From assembly GCF_009905375.1 (NCBI RefSeq), contig NC_133647.1:868001-932000 (forward strand): 64,000 nucleotides of DNA. The letters are read 5' to 3'. The notes beneath the pieces were generated by a model. That model was not told where the DNA came from. It saw only the letters and a program-made list of their open reading frames with translations, and ran no database searches. A program made the position numbers and the translations under genes. Positions 45,691-58,200 of this stretch are shown piece after piece (position 1 is the stretch's first letter; each line of letters opens with the position of its first letter). The stretch is from Apium graveolens. Taxonomy: Eukaryota > Streptophyta > Magnoliopsida > Apiales > Apiaceae.

Positions 45691-47998
45691 CTAGACTTGA
45701 TTGGATCCTTTGGCCTTATTAAGTTTGTTAACATTTGCAGCGGATTTAGCATCAGAGTTTATGTTAACAGTTTTCTTATCAGAATTTACAATATCAGACT
45801 TTGCATCAGAACTTACACTAGAAGGAATTAAAGTAACTTTCTTCAAAGAAGGTTTTATTTGATAATAATCATAGTACAAACTATGATATTCCTTACAAGT
45901 ATAAATGGTATGCCATAAACTACCACAATGAAAACAAGGATTTTGTGGCTTATATCTAACAGACTGACTCTTAACTCCTGATTTTGAAGATAAGGAGTTT
46001 ATGTTCTTATTTTTCCTGCAAAAAGAAGCCAGATGGTTAGAATTTCCACAGTTATGACATATTTTTCTAGGAGCATTAGGAACAGGTTTATAATTGTTGT
46101 TTTTATTCACACCTTCCTTTCCATTCCTATTTTTCCTAGGTGGCTTTACCTTGTTTACATTCTTAACCTCTTTCAGCTTATGCTTAAGCTGCTTCTTTGT
46201 CATTAAGCCTATGTTAACTTCAGTTGGCTTATCCTATTTTAATTTGTCAGAAGTTAATTTCTCTTTAACTTCTGATTTATCAGTATCAGACTTTACAACT
46301 ACAAACTTAACAGGATTTACCTTTGGCTTCTTAGTCTGTTTAACAATAATTGGCTTAACTTGTTCAGTTTCTGTTTCACTTTTATCATCTCCATAACCTA
46401 AGCCCTCTTTCTAGTTTCCACTACTTAGCAAATTCTGAGTTGTTCTTCCAGAGTTAGTCCAAGTCCTGATAATCTCTCTTTCATTTTCAAACTCAGTTTT
46501 TAGAGATTGATTCAATTTTAACAATTAATCTCTAACATAAAAAGCATCATCTTTCTCTTTCTGAATTTGATGGAATATAACTAACTCCTTTTCTAAATAA
46601 TCATTCCTATTTTTAAAAGAAAGATTTTCAGAAGTTAATCTTTCACATGTTAAAGTTTGATCTCTATAACTAATAAACATGGTTTTAAGATATAATCTCA
46701 ACTCAGTGATATCATCAGTATGAAAGGCATAAGTAGTTTGAGGTACCTTTAACTCAGCAGTATCAGGACTGCTATCAGCATTTGCCATCAAGGCATAGTT
46801 TTCCTCATCCTCAGAATCTGAAGTGTCTGACCAACTTTTCTTCTTTGTGACAAGTGCCTTGCCTTTGTCACTCTTCCCTTTTCTGCAATCAGGAGATATA
46901 TGGCCTTTCTCACCACAGTTGTAGCATTTGACATTTGAGTAATCTCCTTTGTCAGACTTTCCTCTTTTGCCTTCAGATTTTCTGAAACCTTTCTTATCAG
47001 AACTTGCACCTTTCCTGGAAGACTTCTTTCCTCTCCTGAATTTCCTATATGTAATCTTTGTAATTCCTTTCACCATAAGAGCACACAGCTTCATCATCTC
47101 TTCATCAACATCCATCTCAGGTAAACTTTCAGTTTCTGAGTCATCATCACTATCAGAACTTGATGACTCAGTATCAGACTTTGTGATGAGAGCCTTTCCC
47201 TTGCCTTTCCTTGAGGCAGCAACTTTGGGAATTTCCTCCTCAGCCTTAAGAGAAACTGTCTTTAATTTTCTCCCATTCCTCTTGCTTCTTTGTTACATCT
47301 CAAGTTCATGAGTCTTGAGCATCCCATAAATTTTATCAAGAGTTGTTTCCTTAAGAGCATAGTTGTCTCTTATTATTGTGGCCTTCAAATCCCATCTTTC
47401 AGGAAGAGCTAACAAGAATTTAAGATTTGAATCTTCAAGATCATATTCCTTATCCACCAGTGACAGATCATTCAAGAGTTTGACAATTCTGTCATATAAA
47501 TCAGTTAGTGACTCATCAGGTTTTGAGTCAAAGTGCTCATACTCCTGAGTGAGTATAGTCTTCCTGTTCTTCTTGATTGCATCAGAGACACCTTGTCTCC
47601 AAGGCATCCCATATCTCCTTTGCAGTCTTGCAGTGAATTACCCTGTTTGACATAACATTATCAATGGAACTATGCAGTAAATGCCTTACCTTTGCATCCT
47701 TGGCAATAGATGAGATATCTACAACCGTATATTCACTTTTCTCCTTTGGTACAGTCTTTGCTGGCTGATCTGCAACTACAACAGAGAGCTTGGTTGGCTT
47801 ATGTGGTCCTTCATTAACTCTGTCAAGGTATTCTGGATCTGTAGCTTCCAGAAATATAGCCATCTTCACTTTTCATATGGGATACTCAGAAGGTCTCAGC
47901 ATGGGAACCCTAATAGTCTCATATCGACTGTGGTTTAGAGTCTTTGGAGTTTCTTTAGTTTTGGTGGGCTTGGTTGGAGTTCGTTCTTCTTCAGACAT
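45691..47998 (-). pseudogene. Copia-A gag, degenerate
   Basis: ATG 47998 follows the primer site by about 45 bp. The copia-type gag domain is recognisable (47870-47290), followed by a knuckle CYNCGEKGHISPDC near 46900 and two more, CHNC...HLASFC and CFHC...HTIYTC, in the C-terminal part (46050-45900). Breaks include a stop in place of the conserved Trp near 47879, a frameshift near 47590, a stop at 47293, and further stops at about 46525 and 46240. Copia-B has the same three-knuckle layout. Confidence 0.88.
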
Positions 47999-48040
47999 GA
48001 TTGTTTTTGGATCTTAAACTGTTTGTGTGTTAACAGATCT

Positions 48041-48052
48041 GCTCTGATACCA
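48041..48052 (-). promoter_or_regulatory. Copia-A primer-binding site
   Basis: The minus strand reads TGGTATCAGAGC, the initiator tRNA-Met complement, two bases inside the 5' LTR. Confidence 0.92.
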
Positions 48053-48054
48053 CT

Positions 48055-48672
48055 TGTTAGGTCACACACACTGTAGAAGGGGGTTGAATACAGTGTTTAC
48101 TACAATCAAATCGAATATAAGAACTCAAGTAACAGAACACAGATTTTATTCAACACAATAAACTCTGTTACAAAGAAGCTGTTCTCTCTCAGTGATGAAC
48201 AATTATCACGAGAGCTGCTAGGGTTACAATCAATAATATCCTCGATTAAGATAACACATATAGTGTAAACCCTATGCTGTGTTTATATAGACACACAGTT
48301 ACAAGATAAGTTTTAATTGATATGGAATATATTTCTGCTTCCTAAAATATATCAATCAGTTATCTTTTCTTCCAAGTATTCTATTCTTCATAGAATTCTT
48401 CTCCATGCATATCTCTTCTTATGTTTGTCTTGATCTTCTTTCCTTTCAATCAGCCGCCTTCCTTATCTGAAAGTCTTCTTAAGTTCTGATATTATCTTCT
48501 GATGAATATCTTCTGATAACTTAAGTTCTGATAACTTAAGTTCTGATATCTTAAGTCCTGACTTCAGTATAAGTACTGATTTCCAGTTAAGTACTGATTT
48601 ATCTTGTTGAGTAAGATCTGAAAAACTAAACACAAATCATATTAGCAAATGACATCACAAATATATCTAACA
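48055..48672 (-). repeat. Copia-A 5' LTR (618 bp)
   Basis: It pairs with 3783-4399. The TATA box is TATATAAA on the minus strand at 48282-48289. AAGTTCTGAT words lie at about 48480-48550, upstream of the TATA. Confidence 0.92.
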
Positions 48673-48677
48673 TTAAC
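48673..48677. repeat. Target-site duplication of Copia-A, right copy (TTAAC)
   Basis: Matches 3778-3782. Confidence 0.9.
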
Positions 48678-48930
48678 CGCCAAAACAGAGCTTAAAATAA
48701 CGTTTTGGATATCACAACGTTACTCTATCTTCCGTTTTACTGATTTTTTTAATTATTTTAGGACCGTGTAACGGAGCACGAAGTAGCGTTTTATATTTTA
48801 AAAAACAACAAAAACGTTAGACGAACTTCCGTTATGAAGTGACAATTAGGGCCATTTTTCTTGAAAGTGAAATTTTGGACCTTTTTCTACCTAAAAGTGA
48901 CTTTTAGGGCCACCACCCGTTTAAATTTCG
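48678..48930. other. MULE 3' flank, right of Copia-A, with likely terminal region
   Basis: It continues the AACGTT / CTTCCGTTT words of 3480-3780. At 48843-48925 a stretch with two AGGGCC words and AAGTGA repeats resembles a terminal inverted repeat. The partner end is left of the window, so the true terminus is unconfirmed. Confidence 0.45.
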
Positions 48931-51520
48931 GATGTTTTGATTTTTTTTAGTTAGGTGGTCCTACATGCATGATCAGTAATTACTGTAATGTCCCTCACCT
49001 CTAACTTCTAAGCATTTTGGTCATCTTTGGATTGGGGGTTGAGAAGAGAGGGGTTGGTTTGAGTTGGGTTAGGTTGGCTTAGACTTGGTTGGGTTAGGTT
49101 AGATAAAATCATTATCTCATTTGGATGCACGGGCTGAGTGAGAGGGGTTGAACCCTTGTATTATTTGGTTTGGGGTTGGAATAAGGTTGGTTTTTAACTT
49201 GTATAAAATATTTATTGAAAATTTAGTGAATGATTTTAGATTTATCTAAAAAATTTAACTTAATTTTAAAATTGATTTTTTAAACCACTATAAAACATTT
49301 TTAAAAAATTGAAATTTTTCAAAAAGAATAAAAAAACTTTAATATTTATAATAAAGGAATTATAAATAGAGAGAGGGGAAAAAATGTAAGCCAACACCCC
49401 AATGTGGGAGTGTTGGAAAAGTTTAGTTTTTTTATTGCAAATTAACTCTTTCAACTCTTCATGAACCATTCCAAAATCCAATCTCTAATTTGACAAACTT
49501 TCCCAAACATCGTGTTATTGAGGCCTCCTAAACCCAACCCAACCCACTCCCTCCTAACCCTATCCAAATAAAACCTTAATTGTCTTGTAATCTTACCAGC
49601 CTTAAATAATTTTGTAATCACAACACATAATTTGCTCTTTTCAAGATTACTACAAACCAAAACTAATTGCACAGATTTGTTATCGAAATTATCTTATTAA
49701 CTAACATTTTTGATAAAATAATTGTTAACATGTAATTTAATATAATATAATTACTTGAAAAAAATATGAAAATACTATTGTTGAAGTAAAAAATATTTAT
49801 ACTTAATTCAAATAATAAAAATTATTGTAAAATAAAAAGTGAACGTATAAAAAAGGTCACAAAATTTAGTAGACTATTTTCCTAATCAGAATAAAATTAT
49901 AGAAAAAATTACTTATATAAAATAAAAATAAATACTAAATAAAAGAGGAAGTATGTAAAAAAAATTGAACTATCTTGGGTAGATAAATTTTTTTAATTCC
50001 AACTAAACATTTTTGTTTTTTATACGATGTTTTGATTTTTGCATGTATTTAATATATATTGATTGAATAATTAGAAATATTATTTGTAATTTTTTTTATA
50101 AATCAAAATTGATTGATAAAAATAAAAATATGACAACTAAAAATTAATAAAGTATTAAATATACTTTAATATTTTTTATTAAAGTATATTAAATATAGTT
50201 TCCAATGGTATATTTTTCAATTTGGTTCAATTATAAAATATTTATTTTATAGTAAACATTTAATTGTGTTTATTTTTTATTATTAAATGAGAACTCAAAA
50301 TAAAGATAATTTCTAATTCATCACACTTCAACACGTAAATAAGAAAAAAATTACATTATTGTTAAACTCAACTCGAATATATTCACATTTAAATTTTACG
50401 TAGACAAATTCTTATATAGATCATTTCAGTAAAAGTATAATTTTGAAATTGGATCAGAGATGGTCTAATTATAAATAAATTATGTACATATGTCATGTTA
50501 TTTTATAGCAAAAATTGTATTATTCACTTAATGATCAATTAAAAAAAATTTAATTGCAAAATTATTTTTGGATCAATTTACATGATTAATCATGAAACAT
50601 TAAAAGTATTGACGAAATTTAAAACGTGGTTTGCAAGCTATTGCGTGAGACCGTAGGATTTACATAGTGCGCACCCGAACGGTGGCGGCTGCGGGTTAGC
50701 TATGATAAAAAAAAATTAAAATTTTTCTGAATGAAAAAAAATCCAAGTCTCTTAAAAATTAATACAAATTAATACATACATGATCGTCACTTAAAAAAGG
50801 ACATACAAAACAATTCAAGATAATACCAGTTAATTTATTAAGTATATTCATTTTTGAGGAATATAGTGTCTTCGATCATTTTATTTGAAAAAGTTAATGA
50901 TAGAGTTTGACTATTAAATTGGTTATTTATTACATTTAGAGAATCACTTAAATATACTTATTAAATGCATTCATTTGCACAGAATACAAGTGAAGGCATT
51001 CATTTGCACAAAATATAAGTGAAGGTCAAACTTGTAATTTCTACCAACTGCATGGAATAAAAGTTTACTGCATTTAGCAATCATGTTTTAACTCTATGCA
51101 CCGGTAGATTTTGATAAATTGATTTTGTTAAATTAAATAAAATTTTATAGATTTTATTGGAATGTTTTACTAATATTTTTTTTACTTAACAATCTAATAT
51201 ATTAACTAGTAACAATGTCCCGGTTCAAAATAAATAACAAGTCTAACTCATCAATCAGAAAAAAATTGTAATTCATCACTTAATATCTGTTATGTCTCTA
51301 ACTCTCATTATATTGATCTTCTCCATCTTCTTCATGTACCGCATTACGAGACCTATCTTCCTATTTAGATGTCAAAATGCTAGAAAACTCAGATGTTGTG
51401 TCCTCACAATTTTCATGGCTAGCTTGGGCCTCGTATGGAAAAGTAATTGTGCAAATGCAACCGGAGAACAAAATATTTTTATTCAGATACGAAATAGTGT
51501 TGTGCAAAACATGCATGTAC
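48931..51520. other. AT-rich intergenic DNA with small repeat-like pieces
   Basis: No ORF with recognisable motifs. At 49016-49590 there are several G-rich modules in both orientations, each following an ATTTGGAT-like word. At about 50655-50710 there is a GC-rich stretch followed by an A-rich tail. The open frames at 51292-51580 overlap each other and have no motif I recognise. The rest is AT-rich with nothing to report. Confidence 0.5.
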
Positions 51521-52312
51521 TGTTGGATTTTTAACGCAGCGGGGGCATGGCAAAACACTTTTACACATACAAAATCCTAATAAAAGCATATAAATCGTGA
51601 ATGAAAATTCGAGGGATCGAATCTAACCTTTTAAAATATTCGGAGACAACGATCAGAGATCCTTAGCAGTTGCTCCTCAAGTGTGAAGCACTCCACCGGT
51701 ATCCACCAAGAAAACGATGTTAAGGAGGAGGAAGGAGGTGGAGAGAATTGGGTTTTCCAAACTTTTTGGGTTTTCGGGTTCTTTGTGGGTTAGAATAAAA
51801 TAGGGTCTATAATAGTGTATTTATAGGCAAAATTTTCAGCTGAAATTTTCCCATAAATATTATTATTATTATCCCATTTATTATTCTCATTAATAATTAA
51901 AACACCTTTTAATCATTAATCCTTTTTCTAAACACTTTAAAAATAATTCTCTCTCTTGATTTAATTTCCAAAAATTAAATCCTTTAATTAATAATATTAA
52001 GAACTTTTCTTAATTAATTTATAATCAATTAAATCTCATTTAATCAATTATTAAATTTTCCAATTAATTATTTATTTCACAAATAAATAATTATTAGCCA
52101 TTATTAATTAATTCCTCCACCATTAAATCATTCTCTTTTTATGGTGTGACCCTGTAGGTTCAATATTAAGTCGGTAGTAGAAATAAATAATAATAAAACT
52201 ATTTTATCATTATTTATATAAATTCTCTAATTTATTAAATATGATTAATTAATTAATCACATTTATTCTACATCGTGAGTGATGCTTCTCAACATATCGC
52301 GACTATCCGGAT
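51521..52312 (-). mobile_element. LTR-F: copia-type LTR fragment cut by Copia-B
   Basis: On the minus strand it ends GCTGCGTTAAAAATCCAACA at 51521. A TATA box at 51818-51825 is followed by a typical leader with CT-rich sequence. Beyond its 3' end (plus 51520 downward) there is no primer site, so this is a solo LTR or the 3' LTR of an element lying beyond Copia-B. Its other end is cut by Copia-B after GACTATCCGGAT. Confidence 0.6.
51818..51825 (-). promoter_or_regulatory. TATA box of LTR-F
   Basis: TATAAATA on the minus strand, about 300 bp before the LTR end. Confidence 0.5.
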
Positions 52313-52911
52313 TGTTAGATATATTTGATAATGTCATGGCTAATATGTTTTATGTTTAGATTTCAGATCTTATTTGAACAGAACAAATCAGTACTTAACT
52401 CATCAGTACTTATACTGGAAGTCAGAACTTAAGGGATATCAGTACTTATGTTATCAGGAGATAGATATCAGAACTTAAGTGCTGAAGGACGATCAGATAA
52501 GGACAGTAGCTGATTAAAGTTAAGAAGATCAAGATAAACATAAGAAGAGATATGCATGAAGAAGGAATTCCGTGAAGAATGGAATACTTGGAATAGAAGA
52601 TATCTGATTGATATATTTTAGGAAGCAGAATTATATTCCATATCAATTAGCGAATATCTTGTAACTGTGTAGTATATAAACACAGACATAGGGTTTACAC
52701 TATAAGAGTTATCATTATCGAGAATATTATTTATTATAACCCTAGCAGCTCTCGTGATATTTTGTTCATCACTGAGAGATAACAGTTCCAGATTGTAACA
52801 GAGTTTATTGTTTAAATAAAGTTTGTTTTCTGTTACATAAGTTCTTGAAGTTTGATTTGATTGTAATAAACACTGTATTCACCCCCTCTACAGTGAAAGT
52901 GTGACCTAACA
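52313..52911 (+). repeat. Copia-B 5' LTR (599 bp)
   Basis: It starts TGTTAGATATA and ends GACCTAACA. The U3 region holds TCAGAACTTAAG at about 52422 and 52468, and three TCAGTACTTA variants. TATATAAA is at 52673-52680. Confidence 0.92.
52673..52680 (+). promoter_or_regulatory. TATA box of Copia-B LTR
   Basis: TATATAAA, in the same context as in Copia-A, about 200 bp downstream of the motif words. Confidence 0.65.
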
Positions 52912-52913
52912 AG

Positions 52914-52925
52914 TGGTATCAGAGC
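52914..52925 (+). promoter_or_regulatory. Copia-B primer-binding site
   Basis: TGGTATCAGAGC two bases after the LTR, a perfect initiator tRNA-Met complement. Confidence 0.92.
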
Positions 52926-52966
52926 TATCTGTTAACACACATACAGTTAAAGATCCAAACACAATC

Positions 52967-55268
52967 ATGTCTGACACAGAAACTCCAACTAAGCCTACCA
53001 AAACTGAGGAATCATCAAAGACATCAACTCAGAGTCGATATGAGACTATCAGAGTTCCCATATTGAGACCATCTGAATATCCCATATGGAAGGTAAGGAT
53101 GACCATGTTTCTGGAAGCAACAGATCCAGAATACCTTGATAGAATCAAGGAAGGGCCTCACAAACCTACCAAGCTCGCTGTTGTAGTTGCAGGTGAAGCA
53201 GCAATGACCGTACCAAAGGAAAAGAATGATTACACTGCTGAAGATATAGCATCTATTGCTAAGGATGCAAAGGTACGTCACTTATTGCATAGTGCCATTG
53301 ATAATGTAATGTCAAACAGGGTAATCAACTGCAAGACTGCTAAGGAGATATGGGATGCACTGGAGACAAGGTGTCAAGGAACTGAAACAGTTAAGAAGAA
53401 CAGGAAGACAATACTCACTCAAGAGTATGAACACTTTGACTCTAGGACTAATGAGTCATTGACTGATGTATATGATAGATTTGTCAAACTCTTGAATGAC
53501 TTGTCATTAGTAAATAAGGAGTATGATCTTGAAGATACAAACCTCAAATTCCTGTTAGCTCTTCCTGAATGTTGGGATTTGAAGGCAACAACAATAAGAG
53601 ACAACTACAATCTTGATGAAACAACTCTTGATGAAATCTATGGAATGCTCAAGACTCATGAACTTGAGATGGAACAAAGAAGCAAGAGGAAAGGAGGAAA
53701 GTCAAGGACAGTTGCTCTCAAGGTTGAAGAGGAATCCCCCAAACCACCTTCCTCAAAGAAAGATAAGGGTAAAGCTCTTATCATAAAATCTGATACTGAG
53801 TCATCAAGTTCTGAGAGTGATGATGACTCAGATTCTGAAAGCTTGCCTGAAACTGATGCTGATGAGGAGATGATGAAGCTGTGTGCTCTTATGGTGAAAG
53901 GAATCACAAAGATTGCATACAGGAAGTTCAGGAAGGGAAAGAAGTTTTCCAGGAAAGGCATAAGTTCTGATAAGAAGAATTTCAGAAGATCTGAAGGAAG
54001 AGGAGGAAAGTCTGACAGAGGAGATTACGCTAATGTTAAATGTTATAATTGTGGTGAGAAAGGCCACATATCTCCTGATTGCAAGAAGACCAAGAATGAC
54101 AAAGGCAAAGCTCTTGTCACAAAGCAGAAAAGCTGGACAGACACCTCAGACTCTGAAAGTGAGGAGAACTATGCATTGATGGCAAATGCTGATAAATCAA
54201 GTTCTGAGAGCAGTTCTGAAGCTGCTGAAACAAAGGTACCTCAGACTACTTATGCTTTTCATACTGATGATATTAATGAGTTGAGAAGATATCTTAAAAC
54301 CATGTTTGTTAGTTATAGAGATCAAACTTTAACATGTGAAAGATTAACTTCTGAAAATCTTGCTTTTAGGAAAAGAAATGATTTCTTAGAAAAAGAGTTA
54401 GTCATGTTTCATCAAACTCAGCAGGATAGAGATGATGCTTTTTATGTTAGGGATGAAGTGCTAAAAATGAATGAATCTCTAAAAACTGAGTTAGAAAAGG
54501 AGAGAGATTATCAGAACTTGGACTAACTCTGGCAAAACAACTCAAAATTTGCTAAGCAGTGGAAACTGGAAAGAGGGCTTAGGCTATGGAGAAAATAAAA
54601 AAGGAACTGTAGAAATTAAGCCTGTTGATAAGCAAAAGCCGAAGTTAAAACCTGTTAAGTTTGTAACTGAAAAATCCGAAAATGAGAAATCAGAAGTTAA
54701 AAAGGAATTAGCTTCTGACAAACTAAAACAGGAAAAGACAGCTGAAGTTAACATAGGCTTAATGACAAAGAAGCAGCTTAAGCATAAGCTGAAAGATGTT
54801 AAGAATGCAAACAAGGTAAAATCACCTAGGAAAAACAGGAATGGAAAGGAAGGTGTGAATAAAAGCAATAACTATAAATCTGTTCCTGATGCTCCTAGGA
54901 AAGCATGTCATAACTGTGGAAGTTCTAACCATCTGGCTTCTTTTTGCAGGAAGAATAAGAATATTAACTCCTTATCTACAAAGTCAGGAGTTAAGAGTCA
55001 GTCTGTTAGATACAAACCACAAAATCCTTGTTTTCATTGTGGTAGTTTATGGCATTCCATTTATACTTGTAAGGAATATCATAGTTTGTACTATGATTAT
55101 TATCAAATAAAACCTTCTTTAAAGAAAGTTTCTGTTGTTCCTTCTAGTATAAGTTATGATAAGAAAACTGTTAACATAAAATCTGATGTTAAATCCGCTG
55201 CAAATGTTAACAAACCTAAAAAGGCCAAAGGATCCAAGCAAGTCTGGGTCCTTAAAACTAATAATTAG
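52967..55268 (+). pseudogene. Copia-B Gag with one frameshift
   Basis: ATG 52967 (MSDTETPT) is preferred over the upstream GTG-frame start because it matches Copia-A and follows the primer site. The copia-type gag domain spans about residues 25-235, with the W-K motif at 41-42. Then comes a Ser/Asp-rich linker and a CCHC knuckle at 359-372. The frame hits TAA at 54524-54526 because of a 2-nt difference from Copia-A near 54495-54510. The remaining third continues in another phase to TAG 55268, with two more knuckles (CHNC...HLASFC near 54906 and CFHC...HSIYTC near 55026). Without that lesion it would be about 765 residues. It is the particle protein of the element. Confidence 0.88.
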
Positions 55269-55280
55269 TGGTCTTTTTGA

Positions 55281-58200
55281 TTGCAGGGCAACAGGAAAAA
55301 TATTTTAGTTCTGGACAGTGGATGTTCAGGACATATGACTGGAAATAAGGCCCTGCTATCAGACTTTGTGGAGAAAGCTGGCCCAAGTGTTTCTTATGGA
55401 GATGGCAACATTGGAAAAACTTTGGGATATGGCAATATCAATCTTGGGAATGTCATTATTAAAGATGTAGCTCTGGTCTCAGGACTTAAACACAACTTAC
55501 TGAGTATAAGTCAAATCTGTGACAGAGGTTATCATGTTGATTTCTTTGCAGAACATTGTGAAATAGTTAGTAAATCTAAAGGAAAAATTGTTCTGAAGGG
55601 ATTCAGGCGTGGTAACATTTATGAAGCTAAGCTTTCAACAAGTTCTGATGGTTCTGCAATCTGTTTAGTGAGTAGAGCCTCAACTGAAGAAAGCTGGAAT
55701 TGGCACAAGAAACTCTCTCATTTAAACTTCAACAAGATAAATGAACTGATCAAGAAAGATCTTGTGAGAGGACTGCCAAAATCAGTGTTTGTTCCTGATG
55801 GTCTTTGTGACTCATGTCAGAAGGCTAAACAAAGAAAATCTTCGTTCAAGAGCAAGACTGAATCATCAATTCTTGAGCCTTATTATCTACTTCATGTTGA
55901 TCTATTTGGTCCAGTGAATGTCATGTCTATTGCAAAGAAGAAATATGCGTTGGTCATAGTAGATGAGTTCACCAGATACACATGGGTGTATTTCTTGCAC
56001 ACAAAAAGTGAAACTGCATCTATCCTGATTGATCATGTCAAACATCTGGATAAATTGATCAAAGATTCTGTGAAAATTTTGAGGAGTGATAATGGCACTG
56101 AATTCAAGAATTTGATAATGGAAGAGTTCTGCAAAAATCATGGAATAAAGCAGGAATTTTCTGCTCTTGGAACTCCACAGCAAAATGGAGTTGTTGATAG
56201 GAAGAATAGAACTCTAATTGAAGCTGCACGAACAATGCTTGAAGAAGCAAAGCTTCCAACCTATTTCTGGGCTGAAGCTGTGCAGACTGCTTGTTTTACT
56301 CAAAATGCAACACTCATTAACAAGCATGGAAAAACACCATATGAGATGGTGAAGAACAAAAAGCCAAATCTCAAATACTTTCATGTATTTGGATGTAAGT
56401 GTTTTGTTCTCAAGACTCATCCTGAACAGCTATCCAAGTTTGATCTAAAAGCTGATGAGGGAATCTTTGTAGGATATCCACTTTCTACAAAAGCCTTCAG
56501 AGTCTATAATTTGAGAACAAAAGTGGTCATGGAATCTATCAATGTCTCTTTTGATGACAAGAAGATCACTGGACTTGAAGATTGCATTGATCATGATAAG
56601 CTGAGATTTGAAAATGAAGATTCATATTCTGATACCTCAAGTCCTGACAGTCTAAGTCCTGATACTGTAAATTCTGATGGATTAAACTCTGATGTTATTG
56701 AAACTGTGGTGACTACGTCAAAGGAAGATGCACCAATGCAGGGGGAGCATACTCAAGATATTATCACATCTCAAGAAGCATCAGAACATACATCTGGCTC
56801 TTCAAATTCTGATTCGTCAAGTTCTGATAAGCCAAGTACTGACAGTGCTGAAAATCTAAATACTGAAGGATCCAACTCAGAGAGCATAGTTTCAGGGGGA
56901 GCATCAGAAAATGAAACCGAAGACAGCATGAATCATGGGGGAGCATCCAGTTCTAGAGAAAATCTTCCATCTGCAAGGAAGTGGACAAAATCACATACAC
57001 CTGATTTAATAATTGGAAATCCTGAGGCAGGTGTCAGAACTAGAACAGGTACTTCGAATGAATGTCTTTACAATTCTTTTCTCTCTCAGTCTGAGGCAAA
57101 GAAAGTGGAAGAAGCTCTTCAAGATGCTGATTGGGTGCAAGCAATGCAGGAAGAGTTGAATGAATTTGAAAGAAATAAAGTCTGGACCTTAGTGCCAAGA
57201 CCCAAGAATAGATCGGTTGTTGGTACAAAGTGGGTATTCAGAAACAAAACTGACAGTGATGGCATAATTGTAAGGAACAAGGCAAGGCTGGTTGCAAAAG
57301 GATATTCTCAACAGGAGGGAATTGACTATGATGAAACATTTGCTCCAGTTGCTAGGTTAGAAGCCATAAGGATATTCATGGCTTATGCTGCTCACAAAAA
57401 GTTTACTGTCTTTCAAATGGATGTGAAAAGTGCTTTTCTCAATGGAGAATTGGAAGAGGAAGTATATGTTGAACAACCTCCAGGCTTTGTAGATTCCAAA
57501 CATCCAGATTATGTCTACAGGCTTGATAAAGCACTTTATGAACTTAAGCAAGCTCCTAGAGCATGGTATGAGACTTTAGCTCAGTTTCTTCTGGAAAGTG
57601 GATTCAACAGAGGAACTATTGACAAAACATTGTTCTATCTCAACCATGGCAAGGACTTACTTTTGATCCAGATTTATGTTGATGATATTATTTTTGGGTC
57701 TCCAAATGACAAACTTTGCAAAAAGTTTGCCAACCTAATGCAGTCAAGATATCAGATGAGTATGATGGGAGAACTTAGTTATTTTCTGGGCCTTCAAGTC
57801 AAGCAGAGTGAAGAAGGAACTTTTATTTGTCAATCTAAGTACACCAGAAACTTGCTGAAAAAATTTGGAATGCAAGACTGTTCAAGTGCATCCACTCCCA
57901 TGGCCACTGCAACAAAACTGGATAAGGATACTGGTAATTCAGTAGATATTACTGATTACAGAGGTATGATTGGCTCACTTCTCTATCTAACTGCTAATAG
58001 ACCAGATATCATGTTTGCTACATGTCTTTGTGCAAGATTTCAAGCAGATCCAAGAGAACCTCACTTAACAGCTGTAAAAAGAATCTTTAAGTATCTTAAA
58101 GGAACAGCTGATCTAGGATTATGGTATCCTAGAGAATCAGATTTTAAATTAATAGGTTACTCAGATGCAGATTTTGCAGGTTGCAAAATTGACAGGAAAA

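Larger units (their letters stand above)
3783..48672 (-). mobile_element. Copia-A: Sirevirus-like Ty1/copia retrotransposon, minus strand, opened by nested insertions
   Basis: The element is bounded by matching LTRs (3783-4399 and 48055-48672) and a TTAAC duplication. On the minus strand the order is 5' LTR, initiator-tRNA primer site, gag, pol (protease, integrase, RT, RNase H), spacer, a large third ORF, polypurine tract and 3' LTR. An ORF after pol is the hallmark of the SIRE/Sirevirus lineage of plant copia elements. About 32 kb of younger elements (9558-41936) sits in the spacer between pol and the third ORF. The two LTRs differ at roughly 3% of positions by eye, and every ORF is broken, so this is the oldest datable layer of the nest. 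Confidence 0.92.

Noticed and set aside
48041..48052. tRNA gene at the TGGTATCAGAGC sites
   Set aside because: Only the 12-nt primer complement is present, next to LTRs, with no tRNA body.
51292..51580. ORFs of 80 and 67 codons left of LTR-F as a host gene exon
   Set aside because: They overlap in different phases and on both strands, no domain is recognisable, and no splice structure around them is convincing.
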